DNA from: Nitrospira sp.
Lineage (GTDB): Bacteria; Nitrospirota; Nitrospiria; Nitrospirales; Nitrospiraceae
NCBI GenBank assembly: GCA_020697375.1
Contig: JAJFBJ010000088.1
Coordinates: forward strand, 1-13,731
DNA length: 13,731 nucleotides
Direction: 5' to 3'
Shown here one piece after another: positions 8,718-13,731 of the stretch (positions within the stretch are counted from its first letter, which is position 1; every line of letters begins with the position of its first letter). The translations under genes and the position numbers were made by a program. The notes under the pieces are model-generated. The model saw only the letters and a list, made by a program, of their open reading frames with translations, did not search any database and was not told the DNA's origin.

Positions 8718-9614
8718 CTAGCGTTGAAGCGGCGCTAACTGTCTCGGCATCGTGATTCGCGGAAGCCCGGATTCAGGATGAGGGTCGATCAAGACATCGC
8801 AGCCGTACACTTCTCGCAGGATTTCGACAGACATCACGTCGGACGGAGTTCCCAAGGCGGAGACCTTGCCCTCCTTCAACATGGCGATTCTGTCGCAGTA
8901 TTGACTCGCCAAATTCAAATCGTGCGAGACGATTATCACGGTCAAGCCCCGCTCATCCCGCAGCCGGCGCAAGAGTGAACAAATTTCGATCTGATGCTGC
9001 AAATCCAGAAACGCCGTCGGCTCATCCAGCAACATCGCTCGTGGCGATTGAGCCAAGGCGCGGGCAATCATGGTTCGCTGGCGTTCGCCACCGGAGAGGT
9101 CAGTGACCGCGCGCGGAGCGAGATGACTGATATCCATCGTGGCCATGGCGTGAGCCGCTACCTCGCAATCTTCCTGATCCTCCCACCCAAACCCCAGATT
9201 CCATCGCGTCCGATGCCGATGCGGAAATCGCCCCATCAAGACCGTCTCCGCCACGGTAAAGGGGAACATCTGCGTGGTTTCCTGCGGAACGAAGGCCACC
9301 GTCTGCGCCGTTTTCTCTTGGGAGAGATCCGCCAGACTTGTCCCGAATACCGCGATGCCGCCTTGCTGAGGAGCCGTCAGCTTGGCCAAGAGTTTTAGAA
9401 GTGATGTTTTCCCCGATCCATTGGGGCCGACGATGCCGAGGATTTCACCCGGTTCGACTTGAAGCGTGAGGTCATGAATAACCCACTGTGCCTCCTGCGC
9501 GCGAGGTCTGCCGTAACAGAAATGCAATCCCCGCACGTCAAAGGCAGGGACGAAGCTCCGGCCGGATGAGAACGCTGCATCAGGACTCAAGGCCTGTCCG
9601 CCTGGTCTATTCAT
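8718..9614 (-). CDS. btuD: ABC transporter ATP-binding protein, cobalamin import (BtuD)
   Basis: This is the ATPase of a type II importer, acting at the cytoplasmic face of the inner membrane. The 298-residue protein has Walker A GPNGSGKTS (about residues 63-71), a Q-loop region FVPQETTQMFP, the signature LSGGERQR, Walker B AMLLDEPTAFLD and the H-loop VSHDLNLAS. The order and spacing are those of the FecE/BtuD group. I chose the ATG at 9614 because it overlaps the btuC TGA as ATGA and has AAAGGA nine bases upstream; an in-frame GTG at 9635 is the alternative. Siderophore or heme importers look similar. The cobalamin assignment rests on the riboswitch upstream of btuF and the btuB/cob operon that follows. 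Confidence 0.9.
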   Translation of the reverse strand: MNRPGGQALSPDAAFSSGRSFVPAFDVRGLHFCYGRPRAQEAQWVIHDLTLQVEPGEILGIVGPNGSGKTSLLKLLAKLTAPQQGGIAVFGTSLADLSQEKTAQTVAFVPQETTQMFPFTVAETVLMGRFPHRHRTRWNLGFGWEDQEDCEVAAHAMATMDISHLAPRAVTDLSGGERQRTMIARALAQSPRAMLLDEPTAFLDLQHQIEICSLLRRLRDERGLTVIIVSHDLNLASQYCDRIAMLKEGKVSALGTPSDVMSVEILREVYGCDVLIDPHPESGLPRITMPRQLAPLQR

Positions 9615-10765
9615 GCCAGCCGATCCTTTCGCCACACGAGAAGATAGACGAAGAACGGACCCCCGGCTAACGCTGTGATGACCCCCACCGGGACTTCCGA
9701 GGGCACAAAGGCCGTTCGGGCAATCGTGTCGGCTCCCATTAGGAACATCCCCCCCACCAATGCCGAAGCAGGAAGGAGCAGCCGGTGGTCTGCCCCCACC
9801 ACGAGGCGCACGGCGTGCGGAATGATCATGCCGATGAACCCGATCATGCCGCTGAACGACACGACCGCACCGGTCACCAGCGCAGACAAGAGAAAGATGA
9901 AGCGTTTGGTCCGTTCGGTGTCTATCCCTAATGACCGCGCCGGCTCTTCCCCCAGGGCCAGAATGTTGAGCACCCGAACCTGTTGGAACAGCAGTACAAG
10001 CCCGACGAGCAAATAGGCCGAGAGAGCGGCCAGCACCGGATAGGCCGGCGCCGTGAGAGAGCCCATGAGCCAGGCCATCATGCCGAAGGACCGATTCGGT
10101 TCCATGATGGAGGTGATGAACATGATCAGGGCGGAAAAGATCGCGTTGAGAATGACTCCAGCCAAGAGCACCGAATGTATCGGCAGTCGATCGTACGTAG
10201 ATGCCATCCGGTAAATGACGAGCAAGGCCACCAGCCCGCCTAGAAATCCGCAGACCGGCAAAACCGATAGGGCAAGCACCGTGGTCCCAATCCCAAACAA
10301 CACGGCTAAGGCGACGCCCAGTGCCGCGCCGCTCGAGACCCCGAGCACGTAAGGATCGGCCAGCGGATTTCTGAGCAAGGCTTGCAACGCAACGCCGACC
10401 GACGCGAGACAGCTTCCCACTAGGAATCCCAATAGGACCCGTGGAAGCCGCACTTGCAGAAGAATGACGCCGGCTGTGGCGGCTGTCTCGTGACTATCGG
10501 CTGAAGCCGAAAGCGCGGATACGAAGACTCGAGCAAGCTGGCCCAGCCCAATATATTGGGTCCCGAGTTGCAGACAGACCAGGACCAGCAGGAAGGCCGC
10601 GATCGAGAGGCCGCTCATGATGAGCCACCAGCGTGACGCGGTCAGCATCGCCCCTTGAAGGCGCTGACCAGGCCCGACGACAGGCATGGATCGTGAGGAC
10701 AGGGATTGGGAGGCCAGAGAGGGAACGGGAACAGGCGACGGAGAATGGCCGGCAGAGGGCATCAT
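9611..10765 (-). CDS. btuC: ABC transporter permease, FecCD family, cobalamin import (BtuC)
   Basis: This is the inner-membrane permease of the importer. It shows the FecCD-family blocks VRLPRVLLGFLVGSCLASVG, ALLRNPLADPYVLGVSSGAA, LAGVILNAIFSALIMF, LGEEPARSLGI and SFSGMIGFIGMIIPHAVRL, spread over about ten hydrophobic segments. At 384 residues it is about 50 longer than usual. The excess is a Ser/Pro-rich N-terminal stretch of about 45 residues before the first membrane helix. The ATG at 10765 overlaps the btuF TGA (ATGA), which supports this start. Internal in-frame ATGs, for example at 10648 (MLTASRWWL), would give a more typical N-terminus. It is followed by btuD with another ATGA overlap. 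Confidence 0.92.
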   Translation of the reverse strand: MMPSAGHSPSPVPVPSLASQSLSSRSMPVVGPGQRLQGAMLTASRWWLIMSGLSIAAFLLVLVCLQLGTQYIGLGQLARVFVSALSASADSHETAATAGVILLQVRLPRVLLGFLVGSCLASVGVALQALLRNPLADPYVLGVSSGAALGVALAVLFGIGTTVLALSVLPVCGFLGGLVALLVIYRMASTYDRLPIHSVLLAGVILNAIFSALIMFITSIMEPNRSFGMMAWLMGSLTAPAYPVLAALSAYLLVGLVLLFQQVRVLNILALGEEPARSLGIDTERTKRFIFLLSALVTGAVVSFSGMIGFIGMIIPHAVRLVVGADHRLLLPASALVGGMFLMGADTIARTAFVPSEVPVGVITALAGGPFFVYLLVWRKDRLA

Positions 10766-11799
10766 GGTCGTACAGGCGCCGCATCGGAGGAGAAGGCTTC
10801 AGGATGGATCACCCTGGCAAGTTCTTTCAATCCCTCCATGACACGTGGACCGGGGCGGTTGAGAGCATAGGCGGAGACTTCACGCAGGCGATTCTGCTGT
10901 ACGGCGGTCAGAGTGGTCCAGCGCCGCCATTCCTGCTGTTCTCTTCGGGGCACGGTCTCTACCGACCCTCTCGGAAAGATCAGGATTTCCGGATCCTCTT
11001 TCAACACGGTTTCCATCGTGAGGCGTGGATAGGGGGCCGATGCTGCGGCCGCGATATTGATGCCTCCGGCCAGCCCGATCATCTGGTGAATGTAACTGCC
11101 CGGGCCTACGGTGATCAGAGGCTGGCTATTGATGACATACAGCACCCGCCGGCGTGGCATCGTTTCAACCAGGCGACTGATCTCCGTCATCTGGGTCCGC
11201 ATGGCTTGGGTCATGCCATGGGCGGTCGTCGAGCGATCGAAAATCCGTCCCAGCTGATGAATGTGCGAAAAGATATTTTCAAGCGAGGTGGCCTCGAGCA
11301 AGAAGACCGGGATCTTCAGTTCATCCAGCTTGGCGAGGACATTGGCCCGGTGAAACTCGCGCGGCGCAACAACCAGCTCCGGACGAAGGGCGACCAAAGA
11401 TTCCAGATTCGGATTGGCGTAGCCGATCTTTGGCTTCCCGGCGGCGGCCGAAGGAAAATCACAAAATTCCGTCACCCCGACGATCTGTTCATCCAACCCC
11501 AGCGCGAACAGCATCTCCGTGATACTCGGCGCAAGGGATACGACACGCGTGGGAGCTTTGGCGACATAGAGTTTTCTTCCGGCATCATCGATAAACGTGC
11601 GCGGAGCAATATTCGCCATAAACGGCATGCCCGTGAGGATGCCCTGTTGACGCCGTTTCATCGCAGCCTGATCCTCGGGGAGATTTCCAAAAGCGATGGC
11701 AGAGCAGACCAGCAGCACATAACAGACGACTCCTGTGAATCCGGCTACGATCGGGCAGAAATGGGTGACGCGCAAATAAAAAATCCCCAGGGCCACCAT
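10762..11799 (-). CDS. btuF: Periplasmic corrinoid-binding protein of ABC importer (BtuF)
   Basis: This protein would capture corrinoid in the periplasm and deliver it to BtuCD. After a hydrophobic signal segment (about residues 15-38) it has RVVSLAPSITEMLFALGL, GVTEFCDFP, LESLVALRPELVVAP, ITVGPGSYIHQMIGLAGG and a C-terminal RPGPRVMEGLKELARVIHP, the two-lobe pattern of cluster A/BtuF-type binding proteins. At 345 residues the length is a little above usual. The ATG at 11799 has a weak AGGG upstream and lies in the loop of a terminator-like hairpin. A TTG at 11775, just behind the U-run and preceded by GGGGA, would keep the whole signal peptide and is a serious alternative. The ligand could in principle be a metal chelate; the riboswitch argues for cobalamin. 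Confidence 0.88.
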   Translation of the reverse strand: MVALGIFYLRVTHFCPIVAGFTGVVCYVLLVCSAIAFGNLPEDQAAMKRRQQGILTGMPFMANIAPRTFIDDAGRKLYVAKAPTRVVSLAPSITEMLFALGLDEQIVGVTEFCDFPSAAAGKPKIGYANPNLESLVALRPELVVAPREFHRANVLAKLDELKIPVFLLEATSLENIFSHIHQLGRIFDRSTTAHGMTQAMRTQMTEISRLVETMPRRRVLYVINSQPLITVGPGSYIHQMIGLAGGINIAAAASAPYPRLTMETVLKEDPEILIFPRGSVETVPRREQQEWRRWTTLTAVQQNRLREVSAYALNRPGPRVMEGLKELARVIHPEAFSSDAAPVRP

Positions 11800-11815
11800 G
11801 GAACCCTGAGGATTG
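11774..11815 (-). terminator. Rho-independent terminator serving as riboswitch output before/at the btuF start
   Basis: The minus-strand RNA forms CCUCAGGG (11804-11811) with CCCUGGGG (11785-11792). That is eight pairs with one G-U, extendable by A-U pairs outside, with an 11-base loop and a run of six U plus AUUU (11774-11783). It stands about 60 bases after the cobalamin riboswitch, the normal place for a transcription-control platform. Its 5' arm can also pair with an upstream segment (GAGGAU, 11829-11834) to form an antiterminator. The hairpin loop includes the ATG usually taken as the btuF start. Confidence 0.75.
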
Positions 11816-11828
11816 CTCCCGCAATGTC

Positions 11829-11861
11829 ATCCTCGCCTATTCCCCAGCCCACGAGGGAATA
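11829..11861 (-). promoter_or_regulatory. Anti-antiterminator/antiterminator segments of the btuF leader
   Basis: This leader stretch holds two complementary segments: CCUCG (11852-11856) and CGAGGAU (11829-11835). The first can pair with the second, or with CGAGG in the 3' strand of the riboswitch P1 stem (11871-11875). The second can instead pair with AUCCUC (11808-11813), the 5' arm of the terminator. A competing hairpin UAUUCCC/GGGAAUA (11855-11861 with 11838-11844) is also possible. The pairings are seen in the sequence; the switching order is inferred. Confidence 0.6.
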
Positions 11862-11870
11862 AAGGGTCTT

Positions 11871-12017
11871 CCTCGGGCAGGTCTTCTGGCTCATGGTTCA
11901 TCCTACTCCCCGCGCCTTCCCATTCACCGAACGGTGAACAGTGGCGCCTGCGGGTTTCGTCCCCATTTACAGCGGCGGGACCGCGAGGGTTTTCCACCCT
12001 CTTCCCTTGACCCGAGG
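11871..12017 (-). ncRNA. Cobalamin riboswitch upstream of btuFCD
   Basis: The minus-strand RNA shows the B12 riboswitch core: AGGGAAGAGGGUGGAAAACC, GGUCCCGCCGCUGUAAAUGG, GGCGCCACUGUUCACC (B12 box; plus-strand acagtggc at 11938-11945), GAAUGGGAAGGCGCGGGGA and GAUGAACCAUGAGCC followed by AGAAGACCUGCC. The P1 stem is seven perfect pairs, CCUCGGG (12011-12017) with CCCGAGG (11871-11877). Transcription should begin about ten bases upstream of P1, from the promoter at 12035-12064. With the terminator downstream, the likely effect is premature stop of btuFCD transcription when cobalamin is abundant. Confidence 0.94.
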
Positions 12018-12034
12018 TGTATTGAAACGAGGCA

Positions 12035-12064
12035 ACTTTAGGAGAGCAGGGTCGGCCTTGTCAA
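12035..12064 (-). promoter_or_regulatory. Sigma70-type promoter for the btuF riboswitch transcript
   Basis: On the minus strand a perfect -35 TTGACA (12059-12064) is followed by an 18-base spacer and TAAAGT (12035-12040; 4 of 6 to TATAAT). The expected start near 12028 lies about ten bases before the riboswitch P1 stem, which is ideal placement. Confidence 0.7.
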
Positions 12065-12147
12065 GTTGAAACTTGGCCCAACGATGCATAACTGCGATAG
12101 ACGGGACCGGCAGGCAAAAAACCGATTTCGCGCAATGGAGCAGAGAA

Positions 12148-12405
12148 CTATGTGCGATAGCGCAGCTTCAAGATGAGGATGGCCAGCGTCAGCAGCAGGG
12201 TAACGAGATTCGCCAAAATGATGGGAAGGGCCCCGAGCAACAGCCCGTAGATCAACCAAAGAAAGACTCCCGTCGTGAATGTCAGCAACATCCCCAGCGA
12301 GACGTCCTGAGCGGAGCGGGTACGCCAGGTCTGCTGAAGTTGAGGGATGAAGGCGATCGTCGTCAGGGCGCCTGCAAGCAATCCAATGAACGTCACATGA
12401 TTCAT
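12148..12405 (-). CDS. SemiSWEET-like sugar transporter (PQ-loop, MtN3/saliva family)
   Basis: This 85-residue protein has three hydrophobic segments (about residues 6-22, 38-56 and 60-79). It carries the PQ-loop motif FIPQLQQTWRTRSAQDVSLG in the first segment and after it, plus an Asn in the third helix (PIILAN, residue 66), as in bacterial SemiSWEETs. These work as dimers in the inner membrane and move sugars down a gradient; the actual substrate here is unknown. The start was placed at the ATG at 12405 (MNHVTFIGLLAG), with GAGG about eight bases upstream. The longer open frame to 12543 has no family resemblance and overlaps the rpmB leader. The gene lies between the btuF promoter and the divergent rpmB and shows no functional tie to B12. 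Confidence 0.88.
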   Translation of the reverse strand: MNHVTFIGLLAGALTTIAFIPQLQQTWRTRSAQDVSLGMLLTFTTGVFLWLIYGLLLGALPIILANLVTLLLTLAILILKLRYRT

Positions 12406-12556
12406 GCGTGAAGCCTCGCATTGAAGATGGCGTCGGCAAGAGGTCCTGGTGAATGCGAATTCATGACCGCGGCTTGTTATGGCTCGCGGCGCTATGGTAG
12501 CATCCCATCCCATTGAAGGACCAGTCGTTGTACGACGCAGCAAAAGGAGTAGGGCC
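12406..12556. promoter_or_regulatory. Divergent intergenic region between the SemiSWEET gene and rpmB; possible rpmB promoter
   Basis: On the plus strand TTGTTA (12474-12479) and TAGCAT (12498-12503), 18 bases apart, resemble a sigma70 promoter about 50 bases before the rpmB start. A GGAG (12546-12549) serves as the rpmB Shine-Dalgarno. I found no clear promoter for the leftward gene. Confidence 0.4.
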
Positions 12557-12748
12557 GTGGCATTTGCTTGTGACCTCTGCGGAAAAAAGCATCAATCAGG
12601 AAATAACGTCAGTCACGCCAACAACAAGACGAGACGCGTCTTCAATCCCAACCTGCAGCGAGTGAAAGCGCTGGTGAACGGTTCGGCCCTGCGCATACGC
12701 GTATGCACCCGTTGTCTCCGGTCCGGACTGGTCAAAAAAGCCGTCTGA
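12557..12748 (+). CDS. rpmB: 50S ribosomal protein L28
   Basis: This is a 63-residue ribosomal large-subunit protein. The sequence runs [38 protein letters not shown] and then [17 protein letters not shown], which is the L28 pattern. The two Cys pairs (residues 5/8 and 50/53) mark the zinc-binding form. The start is a GTG at 12557, seven bases after a strong AAAGGAG Shine-Dalgarno. In-frame ATG codons further upstream would add about 26 residues unlike L28 and are not used. The gene stands alone here; the next plus-strand gene begins about 255 bases later. Confidence 0.97.
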   Translation: MAFACDLCGKKHQSGNNVSHANNKTRRVFNPNLQRVKALVNGSALRIRVCTRCLRSGLVKKAV

Positions 12749-13004
12749 CCGTTCCGCATCAATCTCCCGTCTCGTCAACTCCCCGGCTCGGTCGGTGCCC
12801 AAGTTCAGCCTTCCCATGAACGCCTTCCTATAGAGTCTCAATCCCCACATACTCAAAGCCGGTCGCTCAGCTCTCCTGAGGGTCCGACGATCCAGGGGGC
12901 TTCCACTGGGCAGATACTTACCGTGGACAAGACCTGTCGTCGCGATCGGTGTACAATCCTGCCGAGCATATTTCGACGCCGATCATGGTCCAACCGGGAG
13001 GCAC
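12749..13004. other. Intergenic region before the lipoprotein gene; weak promoter signal
   Basis: No gene is apparent. A TACAAT (12952-12957; 5 of 6 to TATAAT) lies about 50 bases before the lipoprotein start. The nearest -35-like TGGACA (12924-12929) is 22 bases away, too far for a normal promoter. A small hairpin CTCAG/CTGAG near 12865-12885 has no U-run. GGGAGG (12996-13001) is the Shine-Dalgarno of the next gene. Confidence 0.35.
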
Positions 13005-13385
13005 ATGATGATGAGGAATTGGTCAATCGGCATCTTGGCCGTCGTGGTCACGGCCGCGGGATGCAGCCATTTTCAGAACAGACAAGCTCTGTACCTCGAT
13101 TCGGTCAAAGGGCGGGCGACCCAAGCCGAGGTGCGACAGGAACTCGGTCCTCCCGACGCAACCCGGCAAGATGGGGACGGACAAACCATCTGGGTCTATG
13201 AAGTCCGGGAGCAACAGGCCGGTAACAGATTCGCAGCGCCAGGGATGTGGTGCGAGGAATATCTCCTCACCTTCGACGACAAAGCCGTCTTCCAGCGTTG
13301 GAGGCAGCTGTCGCATTTTCACGGCGGTGAACTGATGCCGAAGGACGTTGGAGGCAGCTGTCGCATTTTCACGGCGGTGAACTGA
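13005..13385 (+). CDS. Small lipoprotein, BamE/OmlA-like N-terminal pattern, C-terminus altered by a tandem duplication
   Basis: The 126-residue protein begins with a lipoprotein signal (MMMRNWSIGILAVVVTAAGC; lipid-acceptor Cys about residue 20), so it should be anchored in a membrane facing the periplasm. The segment GRATQAEVRQELGPP followed by TIWVYEV resembles the SmpA/BamE/OmlA-like fold (G-x-T-x-x-x-V-x-x-x-L-G-x-P ... W-x-Y), but I cannot name a specific function. A perfect 50-bp tandem repeat starts at codon 98. Because 50 is not a multiple of three, the second copy is read in another frame and the protein ends KDVGGSCRIFTAVN. With one copy it would end KDCMPRNEARK, 123 residues. Three ATGs stand in a row (13005, 13008, 13011); the GGGAGG spacing slightly favours the second. 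Confidence 0.75.
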   Translation: MMMRNWSIGILAVVVTAAGCSHFQNRQALYLDSVKGRATQAEVRQELGPPDATRQDGDGQTIWVYEVREQQAGNRFAAPGMWCEEYLLTFDDKAVFQRWRQLSHFHGGELMPKDVGGSCRIFTAVN

Positions 13386-13395
13386 TGCCGAAGGA
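13296..13395 (+). repeat. Perfect 50-bp tandem direct repeat (two copies)
   Basis: Copies at 13296-13345 and 13346-13395 are identical, both beginning CGTTGGAGGCAGC and ending GATGCCGAAGGA. They are directly adjacent with no spacer. The first copy is in the lipoprotein reading frame; the second contains the present stop codon (13383-13385). Perfect identity points to a recent slippage or recombination event, or an assembly artefact. Confidence 0.97.
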
Positions 13396-13473
13396 TTGTA
13401 TGCCCAGGAATGAAGCAAGAAAATAGCATGACATGCCTGATCCCGGCGTAAACCAGCTTCCCGTTTGCGAGGT

Positions 13474-13496
13474 ATGCTGCATGGTCTCTGCAGCAT
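13474..13496 (+). other. Perfect 8-bp inverted repeat after the lipoprotein gene
   Basis: ATGCTGCA (13474-13481) and TGCAGCAT (13489-13496) form a perfect stem around a seven-base loop, extendable by AGG/CCT with one bulged base. No U-run follows on the plus strand, so it is at best a weak terminator or an mRNA 3'-end structure. Confidence 0.4.
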
Positions 13497-13585
13497 CCTG
13501 TTCAAGAATGTGCCTGACTCTGGAGAGTTCCAGGAACAATACATCGGTTTTGCCTCATTTCCAGGCTTGGCTTTATTTCGGCTCG

Positions 13586-13602
13586 TGGTACGGTCTTTGC
13601 TG
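13586..13602 (+). promoter_or_regulatory. Sigma54 (RpoN) -24/-12 promoter
   Basis: TGGTACGGTCTTTGCTG matches the RpoN consensus TGGCACG-N4-TTGCW with a single change (C to T in the -24 box). The GG (13587-13588) and GC (13599-13600) doublets are exactly ten bases apart. The expected start near 13612 lies about 24 bases before the ATG of the next gene. An enhancer-binding regulator would be needed; no clear binding site was recognised upstream. Confidence 0.65.
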
Positions 13603-13635
13603 AGTGCCAGAGCAAATGCCTGGAGGTCTCTCATC

Positions 13636-13731
13636 ATGAAAAAACATTTCAAGAAACAGCTTGCCGCTATCTTAATTGTCAGTTTCATCGGCGCCATGTG
13701 GGTCTCGTTCGGCTCATCCACGCCGGCGGAC
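13636..13731 (+). CDS. Exported protein, N-terminus only (runs off right edge)
   Basis: From an ATG at 13636 the frame stays open to the window end. The 32 visible residues begin MKKHFKKQLAAILIVSFIGA, a classic signal peptide: basic N-region, then a hydrophobic core followed by MWVSFGSSTPAD. A GGAGG lies nine bases upstream (13622-13626), and a sigma54 promoter match precedes it. The mature part is outside the window, so no family can be named; it could be periplasmic, outer-membrane or secreted. The AT-rich start codons contrast with the GC-rich neighbours, which is common for signal peptides. Confidence 0.75.
   Translation, partial: MKKHFKKQLAAILIVSFIGAMWVSFGSSTPAD

Noticed and set aside
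10633..11862. A 409-codon open frame on the plus strand opposite btuF
   Set aside because: It lies antisense to a well-supported btuF, has no recognisable motifs, and covers the terminator and the btuF/btuC junction. Long antisense frames are expected in GC-rich genes.
12116..12135. T6 run after the SemiSWEET gene on the minus strand as a terminator
   Set aside because: Only a three-pair stem can be drawn before the run, too weak for an intrinsic terminator.
12924..12957. TGGACA and TACAAT as a promoter for the lipoprotein gene
   Set aside because: The -10-like element is good, but the spacing of 22 bases is too long for a sigma70 promoter. Only the -10 is mentioned as a weak signal.

Overview
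The window is almost entirely a vitamin B12 (cobalamin) locus on the minus strand, followed at the right by a short plus-strand segment. GC-rich DNA, a btuFCD/btuB uptake set joined to a late cobalamin synthesis operon containing an O2-dependent bluB, and a 4-Cys ribosomal protein L28 suggest a Gram-negative-type bacterium with an outer membrane. My best guess is a Nitrospira-like member of Nitrospirota. That is an impression from protein style, not a proven assignment.

Layout, read in the direction of minus-strand transcription (right to left). A sigma70-type promoter (12035-12064) drives a cobalamin riboswitch (11871-12017) whose downstream sequence forms a terminator/antiterminator relay. 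Behind it lie btuF, btuC and btuD, joined by ATGA overlaps. A second cobalamin riboswitch (8478-8625), followed by a hairpin covering the Shine-Dalgarno, precedes btuB (TonB-dependent receptor). With almost no gaps come cbiA/cobB, cobO, a small Cys-rich CWC protein, bluB (disrupted by a one-base frameshift), a PduO-type adenosyltransferase, cobU, cobT, cobS and the start of cbiB/cobD, which runs off the left edge.

Together these genes import corrinoids (BtuB across the outer membrane, BtuFCD across the inner membrane), amidate the a and c positions (CbiA), adenosylate cobalt (CobO, PduO), attach the aminopropanol arm (CbiB), make and activate dimethylbenzimidazole (BluB, CobT), and join the nucleotide loop (CobU, CobS). 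Ring-building cbi/cob genes are not in the window. They may lie to the left, or the organism may rely on salvage.

Right of the B12 locus are a minus-strand SemiSWEET-like transporter and, divergently, plus-strand rpmB (GTG start). These are followed by a small lipoprotein gene whose 3' end carries a perfect 50-bp tandem duplication that changes its C-terminus, and by the start of an exported protein preceded by a very good sigma54 (-24/-12) promoter match.

Most notable are the four-segment riboswitch relay upstream of btuF, the different expression platforms of the two riboswitches, the bluB frameshift, the 50-bp duplication, the sigma54 site, and the uncharacterised CWC protein inside the B12 operon.
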